From assembly GCA_024403655.1 (NCBI GenBank), contig JAKSRK010000009.1:1-45448 (forward strand): DNA of 45,448 nucleotides, in the 5' to 3' direction. Shown piece after piece: positions 16,953 through 25,765 of this stretch; within the stretch, counting starts at the first letter, position 1, and each line of letters starts with the position of its first letter. Origin of the DNA: Saccharofermentans sp. GTDB taxonomy: Bacteria > Bacillota > Clostridia > Saccharofermentanales > Saccharofermentanaceae. The notes below the pieces were generated by a model. The model ran no database searches. It was not told where the DNA came from and saw nothing but the letters and a program-made list of their open reading frames with translations. Position numbers and translations under genes: made by a program.

Positions 16953-16997
16953 GTTATAATATTTTGGTTTAATTAAAAACACTATTTGTATTATAAC
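16953..16997. promoter_or_regulatory. Overlapping divergent promoters malQ/prfC built on an inverted repeat
   Basis: GTTATAATA (16953-16961) and TATTATAAC (16989-16997) are perfect inverted copies separated by 27 AT-rich bases. Read on its own strand each copy gives TATTATAAC, a good -10 region for malQ (minus) and prfC (plus). The -35 regions would both fall between the copies and are weak. The two promoters would compete for polymerase. Confidence 0.45.
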
Positions 16998-17011
16998 ATT
17001 ACCGAGGTATT

Positions 17012-18634
17012 ATGATGAATTATTCTACAGAGGAAGAGATCAAGAGAAGACGTACATTTGCGATCATATCTCACCCCGATGCAGGTAAGACTACAATGAC
17101 CGAGAAGCTCCTTCTTTACGGAGGCGCCATCCACATGGCCGGATCTGTTAAGGCCCGTAAGGCTGCCCGCCATGCTACATCCGACTGGATGGAGATTGAG
17201 AAGCAGAGAGGTATCTCCGTCACTTCTTCTGTAATGCAGTTCAACTATGACGGATACTGCATCAATATCCTTGATACTCCCGGTCACCAGGACTTCTCCG
17301 AGGATACATACCGTACACTTTGCGCTGCGGATGCCGCAGTCATGCTTTTGGACGGTGCGAAGGGTGTCGAGGCACAGACCATCAAGCTCTTCCATGTTTG
17401 CCGCAACAGAGGAGTACCGATATTCACATTCATCAACAAGATGGACCGTGCTGCAAAGAATCCTTTTGATCTTATCGATGAGCTCGAGAAGGTTCTCGGC
17501 ATAAGATCCACTCCCATCAACTGGCCTATCGGTACAGACGGTGACTTCGAGGGTGTATTCGAGAGACAGTCAGGCGAAGTACTTCTCTTTGACTCCTCCA
17601 ATCAGGACCACGGTGCTTCAATGGTTAAGCAGGCAGTTGCCGGCATTGACGATCCCAAGCTTAAGGAACTGATGAGCCCCGTTCACTACGAGACACTTAA
17701 GAACGACATCGAGCTTCTCGATATGGCAGGAGACGAATTCGATCTTGAGAAGGTTCTTGCAGGACAGCTGACTCCCGTATTCTTCGGTTCAGCCATCACA
17801 AACTTCGGTGTTGAGCCCTTCCTCAAGCATTTCCTTGAGATTGCTCCCATGCCTCAGCCCCACCACGTATCCGATGAGATTGCTTCCGTAGATCCTACAG
17901 ATGAGATGTTCTCCGGCTTCGTATTTAAGATTCAGGCTAACATGGACCCCAACCACAGAGATCGTATGGCATTCATGAGAATATGCTCCGGTAAGTACGA
18001 GAAGAACATGTCTGTTAATCACATGAGACTTAACAAGAAGATTACTCTTGCACAGCCTCAGCAGTTCATGGCACAGGACAGAAATATCGTAGAAGACGCA
18101 TACGCAGGTGACATTATCGGTGTATTCGATCCCGGTCATTTCCGTATCGGTGATACATTGATTTCTTCGAACAGAAAGTTCGCATTCGATCCCATCCCCG
18201 TCTTCCCTCCCGAGAACTTTGCGAAGGTACAGCCTAAGGACTCCATGAAGAGAAAGCAGTTCCTTAAGGGAATCGAGCAGCTCTCAGAGGAAGGTGCCGT
18301 ACAGCTTTATAAGCAGCCCGATATCGGTACAGAGACCTACATCATGGGTGTAGTCGGTATTCTCCAGTTCGACGTTCTTGAATACCGTCTTAAGAGCGAA
18401 TACGGCGTAGATATTCTTCGTACTCCCTTAAGCTACCGTCTTGCAAGATGGGTAAAGAGTGAAGCTGATCCTACATTCGACTACCACGATCTGACACTTA
18501 CTTCAACTTCGATGCTTGTTCTCGACAGAGACGACGAACCAGTAGTTCTCTTCGAGTCAGAGTGGGCTATCGACTGGGCAGTTGACCATAATGAATCATT
18601 AAAGCTTCGATTCGAAGATATCCACAGCAAGTAA
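17012..18634 (+). CDS. prfC: Peptide chain release factor 3
   Basis: Translational GTPase that removes RF1/RF2 from the ribosome after peptide release. The 540-residue product has the G1 motif SHPDAGKTT (20-28), the switch-I EKQRGISVTSS typical of RF3, G3 DTPGHQD, G4 NKMD, and the RF3 C-terminal domain (to DIHSK). ATGs exist at 17012 and 17015; GAGG at 17004-17007 is spaced 4 or 7 bases from them, so 17015 may be preferred. It is the only plus-strand gene in the first 39 kb and is single, with its own promoter and terminator. RF3 is patchily distributed in Bacillota. Confidence 0.97.
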   Translation: MMNYSTEEEIKRRRTFAIISHPDAGKTTMTEKLLLYGGAIHMAGSVKARKAARHATSDWMEIEKQRGISVTSSVMQFNYDGYCINILDTPGHQDFSEDTYRTLCAADAAVMLLDGAKGVEAQTIKLFHVCRNRGVPIFTFINKMDRAAKNPFDLIDELEKVLGIRSTPINWPIGTDGDFEGVFERQSGEVLLFDSSNQDHGASMVKQAVAGIDDPKLKELMSPVHYETLKNDIELLDMAGDEFDLEKVLAGQLTPVFFGSAITNFGVEPFLKHFLEIAPMPQPHHVSDEIASVDPTDEMFSGFVFKIQANMDPNHRDRMAFMRICSGKYEKNMSVNHMRLNKKITLAQPQQFMAQDRNIVEDAYAGDIIGVFDPGHFRIGDTLISSNRKFAFDPIPVFPPENFAKVQPKDSMKRKQFLKGIEQLSEEGAVQLYKQPDIGTETYIMGVVGILQFDVLEYRLKSEYGVDILRTPLSYRLARWVKSEADPTFDYHDLTLTSTSMLVLDRDDEPVVLFESEWAIDWAVDHNESLKLRFEDIHSK

Positions 18635-18660
18635 TATTCATATTTGAAGCATTAAAATCA

Positions 18661-18697
18661 AATGGCGTGTTCCGGTAAAGAGCACGCCATTTTTGTA
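18661..18697 (+). terminator. Rho-independent terminator after prfC (bidirectional)
   Basis: ATGGCGTG (18662-18669) pairs with CACGCCAT (18683-18690); the stem can extend two more pairs and is followed by TTTTTGTATTT on plus. On minus it is followed by TTTGATTTT, so it may also end the transcript of the DUF3021 gene, which converges here. Confidence 0.88.
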
Positions 18698-18702
18698 TTT
18701 AT

Positions 18703-19128
18703 TTACTTTTGTCCTGACAGGTCCTGAATCTGTGATATGAGTTCACTTTGTTCCTTTGCATCCCTGAATACACCATAGTAGTAAAGGGCCGCACCCAGGA
18801 TATAAGGGATGGTGAATGAACGAATATACTCAAACCAGCCTCGAGGCGATACGGGTTCTATGAGAATACTGCTTAAAAATACCAATAGCGAACACAAAGC
18901 AAAAGATAAAACATACTGCACAATAATCATGACAAGGGGGCTTACATCCTCAAAAAGCTTATGTGTGTTTAATACCCCTACAATGATTAAACAGAATAAA
19001 AACATCATAATGACATTAAAGTTGTTTATCTCTGTTCCGCCGATAATATTTACGACCGCACCCAGGACGGATATCAGCGTATAAGAGCAGCAAAGCTCCA
19101 GCAGAAACAGTTTTATAAAACCTTTCAT
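18703..19128 (-). CDS. DUF3021 family membrane protein
   Basis: A 141-residue integral membrane protein with four predicted helices (about 7-29, 37-53, 65-88, 105-122) and a short cytoplasmic C-terminal tail. Such small proteins are very commonly encoded next to LytTR regulators in Bacillota (DUF3021 family), as here. It may sense the membrane or inhibit the regulator; the mechanism is not established. The start overlaps the LytTR stop codon by one base (TGATG), with AGGAGG immediately upstream inside the LytTR gene, so the two are translationally coupled. Confidence 0.8.
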   Translation of the reverse strand: MKGFIKLFLLELCCSYTLISVLGAVVNIIGGTEINNFNVIMMFLFCLIIVGVLNTHKLFEDVSPLVMIIVQYVLSFALCSLLVFLSSILIEPVSPRGWFEYIRSFTIPYILGAALYYYGVFRDAKEQSELISQIQDLSGQK

Positions 19129-19598
19129 CAGATCATCCTCCTCATACGCTGAAGATACTCGGTAAAGTTCTTTTTGTAGTTTCTGTTAATGCATATCCTT
19201 TCGCCATTATCGAAAGTAGCATATACCTTCATGTTAAGATCCGGCTTCAGCTGCCGTATCTTATATATATTTACTATGTTGGACTTGGATACTCTTATAA
19301 AGCCGTAGTTCCACAGCATTTCTTCGCAGGAAGACAGGGTGTTCATTATTCTGTATACACCATTCTTAGTGTAGGCAAAAAGCTTACGCTCCATGTAATC
19401 AAGATAGTAGATTTCTTTGGGATCCAGAATAATGCCTTCTCCGTCGTCCAGATCTTCGTCTGCAGGTCTTCCCTCCAGTGTCGGACGCTCCGAATTAACA
19501 GCATCTATTATCTGCCTTATAACGGGACGCATATTGCTGAAATATACGTCCACGTGTTCCTCCTTTAGATTCCTGTCTTCCGTTAAATTTAGTTTCAC
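19128..19598 (-). CDS. LytTR-domain transcriptional regulator
   Basis: A 156-residue protein without a receiver domain. The LytTR DNA-binding domain covers about 58-154 (EIYYLDYMERKLFAYTKNG ... GFIRVSKSNIVNIYKI ... INRNYKKNFTEYL). The start is GTG at 19598 with a weak ribosome binding site. A second GTG at 19553 has a perfect AAAGGAGG five bases upstream, but the first 15 residues align with the usual N-terminus of this family (MKLNLTEDRN), so the longer form is kept. It starts 6 bp after the hydrolase stop and is coupled to the DUF3021 gene. Autoregulation is typical for this type. Confidence 0.85.
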   Translation of the reverse strand: MKLNLTEDRNLKEEHVDVYFSNMRPVIRQIIDAVNSERPTLEGRPADEDLDDGEGIILDPKEIYYLDYMERKLFAYTKNGVYRIMNTLSSCEEMLWNYGFIRVSKSNIVNIYKIRQLKPDLNMKVYATFDNGERICINRNYKKNFTEYLQRMRRMI

Positions 19599-19604
19599 TT
19601 GCCG

Positions 19605-20558
19605 TCAAAGTCCTTTATCTGCCAAAAAGCTTTCTACACTGTTCATGTAACCCTCAGGATCGTCGATAACACCTTCTATGTGAGCGCTGCTAACGTAAAC
19701 GATCTCCTTGTCACAGACAGTAATATTATCATAAATCTGCTCTACCTGGTCAGGAAGGCAAATCTCATCCTGCTGCGAGACAATAATAAGGACGGGAATA
19801 GTAATCTGAGATGCAAGTGCAATTGTATCAGCGTCGTCGTAATCAATGCCGTTAACAAGGCTCATATACGCACTGCTTGTAGCTATAAGGTAATTAACGG
19901 GAACGGAATTCATCCCACCCATATCTTCGCCGAACATCTCTCTTAACATAAGTTCCATGCCGGGAACGGGACTGTCACAGATAACCGCATCTGCAGCGTC
20001 GGCATCTCCTTTTGTTACGCTTGCGGCATATAAAGCTACTGTCTGCGCTCCCATGGACTGTCCGTGTACGATTACTTTCGAGTAGCAAAGTTCTTCTCTT
20101 GCATAACGAACCATAGCCTTTACGTCGAGTGACTCATTTATTCCGAAAGTAACATTTGCGTCGGGATTCTCACCGCAGCCTCTCTGATCAATTGCAATTA
20201 TGTCGTAGCCGTCTTCAAGATACTGCTGAGCAAGCGGATAGACAGACACTCTGTCACCACCGGCACCGTGCACAAGAATGACGCACTCATCTCCCTCAGA
20301 ATCAAAATAAGTAGCGGGTACTTCATTGCCGTCTTCTGCCACAGCACTTATCTCAGTACCTTCATATTCGGAATTAAATGCATCTATGTCGTATTCCCAG
20401 ATCTCAAGCTGCTTCAGGCTGTTGCCATGAGTGTCTTTTCCCTCATTCTGATTAAGTATCTGCGATGCTACGAAGCCGCCCATAGCTACTGAACCCAATA
20501 CTGCGATTCCTGCTACTACTGCTGCTGTGATTACTAATCCCTTTACTGCCTTTTTCAT
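19605..20558 (-). CDS. Membrane-anchored or secreted alpha/beta hydrolase
   Basis: A 317-residue protein with an N-terminal hydrophobic segment (about 8-32) that could be a signal peptide or anchor. The hydrolase fold has ILVHGAGGDR (oxyanion loop), the nucleophile elbow GQSMGA (Ser), a probable catalytic Asp in SQQDEI, and His in SSAHIEG. The family includes YqkD-like serine hydrolases; the substrate is unknown. ATG with AAGGAG eight bases upstream. It heads a three-gene unit with the LytTR and DUF3021 genes. A 9-bp inverted repeat lies immediately upstream of its ribosome binding site. Confidence 0.85.
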   Translation of the reverse strand: MKKAVKGLVITAAVVAGIAVLGSVAMGGFVASQILNQNEGKDTHGNSLKQLEIWEYDIDAFNSEYEGTEISAVAEDGNEVPATYFDSEGDECVILVHGAGGDRVSVYPLAQQYLEDGYDIIAIDQRGCGENPDANVTFGINESLDVKAMVRYAREELCYSKVIVHGQSMGAQTVALYAASVTKGDADAADAVICDSPVPGMELMLREMFGEDMGGMNSVPVNYLIATSSAYMSLVNGIDYDDADTIALASQITIPVLIIVSQQDEICLPDQVEQIYDNITVCDKEIVYVSSAHIEGVIDDPEGYMNSVESFLADKGL

Positions 20559-20576
20559 TGTATTATCTCCTTGCTT

Positions 20577-20605
20577 TGCTTTGATGATGTTACTTTATCA
20601 AAGCA
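20577..20605. repeat. Inverted repeat before the alpha/beta hydrolase gene
   Basis: TGCTTTGAT (20577-20585) and ATCAAAGCA (20597-20605) are perfect inverted copies with an 11-base spacer, ending a few bases upstream of the hydrolase ribosome binding site. There is no T tract on the minus strand, so this is not a terminator; an operator or mRNA-stability stem is more likely. The rest of the 143-bp gap (20559-20701) shows no clear promoter or strong terminator. Confidence 0.4.
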
Positions 20606-20701
20606 AAACAGGGGCTGCCTTCAAATCGGCACAAGTTGCAGTATGGTCTGTATAAGATGCAAATCGGGCTTATTATTCCCGTGAAACTTATAGATACTCT
20701 A

Positions 20702-22273
20702 TTAGTCTTCGCCTGTCTCCAGGATGACCTTTGCGTGCTCATCCTGAATGTCGGAATCGTAAGAAAGCATGGGATCAATCTTCTCCCCTTTAATCTTTCT
20801 TGCTACATAATTGGCGGTAATCTTAACTACTATGGGACTTAAGGCGATAACACCAATAAGGTTAGGAATCATCATCATGCCGTTAAAGGTATCGGATATA
20901 TCCCAGGCAATAGAAGAAGTCATAAGAGCTCCGGATAAGATCATTAATACAAAGATAATCTTATAAACCATAACGGCAGTACGGGCATTCTTACCTGCAA
21001 GATACTCTACTGCCTTGGAGCCGTAATGAGACCAGCCGAGGATAGTTGTAAAAGCAAATACAAGTATGGCGATGGCAATGAAGTATTTGCCGATTTCAAA
21101 CTTTCCGATCTTGAAAATAGTATTAAAGGCATCAGCTACGAGTGTAGCATCGGAATCCGAAGTAGTAAGTCCTGTCTTAAGATCGATTACACCTGAAGTA
21201 AGGACAGTAAGAGCCGTCATGGTACATACAACCATTGTGTCGGCAAATACTTCGAAGATACCCCACATTCCCTGCTTAACCGGCTCCTTAACATTGGAGT
21301 TACTGTGAACCATTACGGAAGAACCAAGTCCTGCTTCGTTGGAGAATACGCCTCGCTTACAACCCTGTGTAATTATTGTCTTAAATGCAACACCTGTGGC
21401 ACCGCCCCATGCAGCCTGCTTTGTAAATGCCATCGAAAAGATGGAAGCAAAAGCAGGGATAATTCCCTTGAAGTTAGCTAAGATAATAATAAGCGAACCT
21501 GTTACGAACAAAACGACCATAACCGGAACAATCGTCTCGGCTACTACCGCAATTCTCTTGATACCGCCTAATGCCACAACTCCTACAAGGACCATAAGCA
21601 CCAGACCTACGATAAGCATATAAAGAGTTACGGAAGCGTCTCCGTCAGTATAAAGAACCCTGGAGGAAAGTGCCTTTATATCAAAAGCATTAGTCAGGTT
21701 AATAACAATCTTATTTACCTGTCCCATATTGCCGATACCGAATGAAGCAAGAGTTGCAAATACGGCGAATAATACGGCAAGCACTTTACCGACCTTCTTC
21801 ATGTGCGGATAGCCGCCAAGACCATCCTGAAGATAATACATGGCACCACCGGACCACTCACCGTCAATATTCTTTCTTCTGTAGTAGATACCTAATGTAT
21901 TCTCGGAGAAGTTGGTCATCATTCCGAAGAAAGCAGCTATCCACATCCAGAATACTGCACCGGGGCCACCTGCCATAATAGCAGCGGAGACGCCCGCTAT
22001 ATTACCTACACCGACTGTAGCAGCTAGAGCTGTACACAAAGCCTGGAACTGGGAAATCGATGCCTTATCCGAAGTATGAGCTGTTACTTTGGAATCAAAC
22101 ATTCCTCCGATTGTCTTCTTCCACCAGTGCTTTACATGAGTCACCTGAAAGAATCTGGTCATTACTGTCATCAGTATTCCTGTTCCGATAAGAATAACTA
22201 TGCCTATCTTCACCCAGACAAAATCGTTGACAGCATCATTTATTGCAGTAAGGTTATCAAGGAATGTTTCCAT
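20702..22273 (-). CDS. Alanine/glycine:cation symporter (AGCS family)
   Basis: A sodium (or proton)-coupled alanine/glycine uptake protein with about eleven membrane helices. Family signatures seen are FQALCTALAATVGVGNIAGVSAAI near residue 75, GAVFWMWIAAFFGM, and EAGLGSSVMVHS in the second half. The frame runs upstream to 22330 (TTG), but the ATG at 22273 has GGAG six bases upstream and gives the usual N-terminus METFLDNLTAINDAVNDFVW, so 523 residues are annotated. It has its own promoter at 22302-22330 and is separated from carB by a strong terminator. Confidence 0.95.
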   Translation of the reverse strand: METFLDNLTAINDAVNDFVWVKIGIVILIGTGILMTVMTRFFQVTHVKHWWKKTIGGMFDSKVTAHTSDKASISQFQALCTALAATVGVGNIAGVSAAIMAGGPGAVFWMWIAAFFGMMTNFSENTLGIYYRRKNIDGEWSGGAMYYLQDGLGGYPHMKKVGKVLAVLFAVFATLASFGIGNMGQVNKIVINLTNAFDIKALSSRVLYTDGDASVTLYMLIVGLVLMVLVGVVALGGIKRIAVVAETIVPVMVVLFVTGSLIIILANFKGIIPAFASIFSMAFTKQAAWGGATGVAFKTIITQGCKRGVFSNEAGLGSSVMVHSNSNVKEPVKQGMWGIFEVFADTMVVCTMTALTVLTSGVIDLKTGLTTSDSDATLVADAFNTIFKIGKFEIGKYFIAIAILVFAFTTILGWSHYGSKAVEYLAGKNARTAVMVYKIIFVLMILSGALMTSSIAWDISDTFNGMMMIPNLIGVIALSPIVVKITANYVARKIKGEKIDPMLSYDSDIQDEHAKVILETGED

Positions 22274-22301
22274 AATCATCTCCAAAATTTTATTCTTTTT
22301 A

Positions 22302-22330
22302 TTTATAACGGAAAATATTAATTGATACAA
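22302..22330 (-). promoter_or_regulatory. Promoter of the AGCS symporter gene
   Basis: TTGTAT (22325-22330) and TATAAA (22302-22307) lie 17 bp apart on the minus strand, about 30 bp before the start codon. Confidence 0.5.
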
Positions 22331-22394
22331 GTTTGATTATTTCTCCTTACTTACAATTCGGTTAGATTCGCATAAGTATTAGTTATCAGAACAT

Positions 22395-22432
22395 AAAAAA
22401 TCTCCGACCTTCTTTGAATGAAGATCGGAGAT
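22395..22432 (-). terminator. Strong Rho-independent terminator after carB
   Basis: TCTCCGATCTTC and GAAGGTCGGAGA (minus strand) form a 12-bp stem with a 7-base loop, followed by TTTTTT and ATG. It lies about 25 bp after the carB stop codon. Confidence 0.92.
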
Positions 22433-22455
22433 CAGTTTAATCAGTTAATACTTGA

Positions 22456-25400
22456 TTACTTAATGTCAGCGTGGAAATCCTGAAGAGCCTTAACACCAAG
22501 ATTTGTGTTGTTCTTGGATGCCTTGATACCCTCAGCAGAAGCCTTTGCTGCTGCCATAGTAGTCATGTAAGGAATTCTGTGCTTGATAGCTTCCTGACGG
22601 ATGTAGCTGTCGTTATGAGCACTTGTCTTACCTGCAGGAGTATTGATTATCAGGCTGATATCGCCGTTAGCGATAAGATCAGTGATATTAGGTCTGCCCT
22701 CGTAGAGCTTCTTAACCTTTGTTGCAGGGATGCCGTCAGCAGTAATCATGTCGTATGTACCGCCTGTAGCAAGGATCTTAAATCCAACCTCATTGAATGC
22801 CTTTGCAACTTCAAGAAGATCAGACTTATCTCTGTCGCATACAGACATAAGAACAGTTCCTTCAACGGGAAGCATTGTCTTTGTAGCTTCCTGAGCCTTG
22901 AAGTAAGCCTCACCGAAGTTAGGAGAAAGTCCCAATACCTCACCTGTAGATCTCATCTCAGGTCCGAGAACAGGGTCAACCTCCTGGAACATATTGAAGG
23001 GGAAGACTGCTTCCTTAACACCGTAGTGGTTAATAACCTTATCATGAAGCTCAGATACGGGAGACTTACGTCCTGTAAGCTCAGCAGTCATGATCTCTGT
23101 AGCAATCTTAACCATGTTGATGGCACAAACCTTGGATACCAAGGGTACTGTTCTTGATGCTCTGGGGTTAGCCTCGAGTACATATACAACGTCATCCTCG
23201 ATAGCGTACTGCATGTTCATAAGACCGCATACACCCATCTCGATGGCAATCTTTCTTGTGTAATCCTTGATTGTAGCAACCTGCTTCTCGGAAAGGTTCT
23301 TTGAAGGAAGGATACAAGCAGAGTCACCTGAGTGAACACCTGCAAGCTCGATGTGCTCCATTACTGCAGGTACGAAGCAGTTCTCGCCGTCAGAGATAGC
23401 ATCTGCCTCACACTCTGTTGCATGGTGAAGGAAACGGTCAACAAGGATAGGTCTGTCAGGTGTAACACCAACAGCTGCTTCCATATATACACGGAGCATC
23501 TCGTCATCGTGTACAACTTCCATTCCGCGTCCGCCCAATACGTAAGAAGGTCTTACCATTACGGGATAACCGATGCGGTTAGCAACTTCAAGAGCCTCAT
23601 CTACAGTAACAGCCATTCCTGCCTCAGGCATGGGGATATTAAGCTTCTCCATCATGGCACGGAAGTGATCTCTGTCCTCTGCAAGGTCGATAGTCTCAGG
23701 AGATGTACCAAGGATATTGATACCGTTCTTCTTAAGATCAGCAGCGAGGTTAAGAGGAGTCTGTCCACCGAACTGAGCGATAACACCTACGGGCTTCTCC
23801 TTCTCATGGATAGCGAGAACATCCTCAAGTGTCAAAGGCTCGAAGTAAAGCTTATCTGATGTATCGTAGTCAGTAGATACTGTCTCAGGGTTACAGTTAA
23901 CGATGATTGACTCGAAGCCAAGCTTCTTCAAAGCAAGAGCAGCATGTACGCAGCAGTAGTCGAACTCGATACCCTGACCGATTCTGTTAGGACCGCCGCC
24001 TAAGATCATAATCTTGGGCTTGTCTGTATTGCAGGGGCTCTTATCTTCATCAAGGTGATATGTGGAGTAGTAGTAAGCAGCATCCTGTGTTCCGCTTACG
24101 TGTACGCCTTCCCATGCTTCCTTGATACCGTACTCATATCTCTTTGTTCTGATAGATTCCTCAGTTACATCGAGAATCTGTGAAAGATATCTGTCGGAGA
24201 AACCGTCAAGCTTAGCCTGAAGGAGAGCGGGCTTAGCAGGAACTTCGCCCTTATTCTTCATGAGCTCTTCTTCCTCTTCAACAAGCTCCTTCATCTGCTC
24301 GATGAAATAGTGCTTAATCTTTGTAAGATCATAAATCTCTTCAACAGTAGCACCCTTACGGAGAGCCTCATACATGATGAACTGTCTCTCGGATGTAGGT
24401 GTGTTGAGCATCATCAAAAGATCTTCTTTGCTCTTATTGTTGAAGTCCTTGGCAAAGCCGAGACCGTATCTTCCTGTCTCAAGAGATCTGATAGACTTCT
24501 GGAATGCTTCCTTATATGTCTTACCGATACTCATTACCTCACCTACGGCACGCATCTGTGTACCAAGCTTGTCCTGAGCACCCTTGAACTTCTCAAAAGC
24601 CCATCTTGCAAACTTAATTACAACATACTCTCCGTCGGGAACATACTTATCAAGTGTTCCGTACTTACCGCAGGGAATCTCATCAAGAGTAAGACCGCAT
24701 GCAAGCATAGCGGAAATAAGAGCGATAGGGAATCCTGTTGCCTTGGAAGCAAGAGCGGAAGATCTGGATGTTCTGGGGTTAATCTCGATAACTACGATTC
24801 TGCCGGATACGGGATCATGAGCGAACTGGCAGTTACAACCACCGATAACCTCGATAGCTTCAATAATCTTGTAAGATGCTTCCTGGAGCTTGTCCTGAAC
24901 ATCCTGAGAGATTGTAAGCATAGGTGCTGAACAGAAAGAGTCACCTGTATGTACACCGATAGGATCAATATTCTCGATGAAACAGATTGTGATCTTATTG
25001 TTATTAGCATCACGTACTACCTCGAGCTCGAGCTCTTCCCAACCGCTGATTGATTCTTCTACGAGAACCTGACCAACGAGGCTGGCCTGAAGACCTCTCT
25101 CACAAACTACCTTGAGCTCATCCACGTTGTATACGAGACCGCCGCCTGCGCCACCCATTGTGTAAGCAGGACGAAGAACTACGGGGTAACCGAGTTCATC
25201 GGCAATCTTCAAAGCTTCCTCTACGGAATAAGCTTCGTGGCTTCTAGGCATCTCGATGCCAAGTGAATTCATTGTATTCTTGAATTCGATTCTGTCTTCG
25301 CCTCGCTCGATAGCGTCTACCTGAACGCCGATAACTCTGACGTTATACTTCTCAAGTACGCCTGCTTCAGCAAGCTCAGAGCAAAGATTAAGTCCTGACT

Positions 25401-25677
25401 GACCTCCAAGATTGGGGAGCAAAGCATCAGGACGTTCCTTTTCAATTATCTGTTCGATACGAGCAACATTCAAAGGCTCGATGTAAGTTCTGTCTGCTAC
25501 GTCGGGATCAGTCATAATAGTAGCAGGATTGGAATTAACGAGAACAATCTCATATCCCAACTTTCTCAATGCCTTACAAGCCTGAGTTCCGGAATAGTCG
25601 AACTCACAAGCCTGGCCTATGATGATAGGACCGGAACCGATAATAAGTATCTTATTGATGTCTTCAATTTTTGGCAT
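22456..25677 (-). CDS. carB: Carbamoyl-phosphate synthase large subunit
   Basis: A full-length 1073-residue large subunit that makes carbamoyl phosphate for pyrimidines and arginine from bicarbonate, glutamine-derived ammonia and ATP. Two homologous synthetase halves are present: the first begins ILIIGSGPIIIGQACEFDYSGTQ, the second IMILGGGPNRIGQGIEFDYCC; both have ATP-grasp domains. The C-terminal MGS-like allosteric domain (about 935-1073) includes ILATGGTYDMI and IINTP. carA (glutaminase subunit) is not in the window. A hairpin in the 5' region pairs with the G-rich ribosome binding site (GGGGG, 7 bases from ATG). Confidence 0.98.
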   Translation of the reverse strand: MPKIEDINKILIIGSGPIIIGQACEFDYSGTQACKALRKLGYEIVLVNSNPATIMTDPDVADRTYIEPLNVARIEQIIEKERPDALLPNLGGQSGLNLCSELAEAGVLEKYNVRVIGVQVDAIERGEDRIEFKNTMNSLGIEMPRSHEAYSVEEALKIADELGYPVVLRPAYTMGGAGGGLVYNVDELKVVCERGLQASLVGQVLVEESISGWEELELEVVRDANNNKITICFIENIDPIGVHTGDSFCSAPMLTISQDVQDKLQEASYKIIEAIEVIGGCNCQFAHDPVSGRIVVIEINPRTSRSSALASKATGFPIALISAMLACGLTLDEIPCGKYGTLDKYVPDGEYVVIKFARWAFEKFKGAQDKLGTQMRAVGEVMSIGKTYKEAFQKSIRSLETGRYGLGFAKDFNNKSKEDLLMMLNTPTSERQFIMYEALRKGATVEEIYDLTKIKHYFIEQMKELVEEEEELMKNKGEVPAKPALLQAKLDGFSDRYLSQILDVTEESIRTKRYEYGIKEAWEGVHVSGTQDAAYYYSTYHLDEDKSPCNTDKPKIMILGGGPNRIGQGIEFDYCCVHAALALKKLGFESIIVNCNPETVSTDYDTSDKLYFEPLTLEDVLAIHEKEKPVGVIAQFGGQTPLNLAADLKKNGINILGTSPETIDLAEDRDHFRAMMEKLNIPMPEAGMAVTVDEALEVANRIGYPVMVRPSYVLGGRGMEVVHDDEMLRVYMEAAVGVTPDRPILVDRFLHHATECEADAISDGENCFVPAVMEHIELAGVHSGDSACILPSKNLSEKQVATIKDYTRKIAIEMGVCGLMNMQYAIEDDVVYVLEANPRASRTVPLVSKVCAINMVKIATEIMTAELTGRKSPVSELHDKVINHYGVKEAVFPFNMFQEVDPVLGPEMRSTGEVLGLSPNFGEAYFKAQEATKTMLPVEGTVLMSVCDRDKSDLLEVAKAFNEVGFKILATGGTYDMITADGIPATKVKKLYEGRPNITDLIANGDISLIINTPAGKTSAHNDSYIRQEAIKHRIPYMTTMAAAKASAEGIKASKNNTNLGVKALQDFHADIK

Positions 25678-25684
25678 AGTAAAA

Positions 25685-25731
25685 CCCCCATAGTCAAAAA
25701 TACCTTGCTAAGAATCTTATCATAATGGGGG
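25685..25731 (-). promoter_or_regulatory. Hairpin between thrC and carB (attenuator or ribosome-binding-site-sequestering stem)
   Basis: On the minus strand CCCCCAT (from 25731) and ATGGGGG (to 25685) form a perfect 7-bp stem around a 33-base loop, followed by TTTTACT and the carB ATG. The 3' arm is the only plausible carB ribosome binding site. It could also serve as a weak thrC terminator. A -10-like TATGAT lies inside the loop region. Confidence 0.45.
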
Positions 25732-25765
25732 CTTTATTAAAACCTATATTATCAATAAAAATGTG

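Noticed and set aside
19551..19553. GTG with a perfect ribosome binding site as the true LytTR start
   Set aside because: The upstream 15 residues match the usual start of this protein family, so the longer form is annotated; the shorter one remains a possible isoform.
22274..22330. N-terminal extension of the AGCS symporter from TTG at 22330
   Set aside because: It would place the start at the -35 region of a good promoter; the downstream ATG has a proper ribosome binding site and the family N-terminus.
22471..23157. Long open frame on plus opposite carB (also 24310-24930)
   Set aside because: Lies antisense within the highly conserved carB gene, has no ribosome binding site or recognisable protein features, and is rich in Cys/Ser/Leu as expected for a shadow frame.
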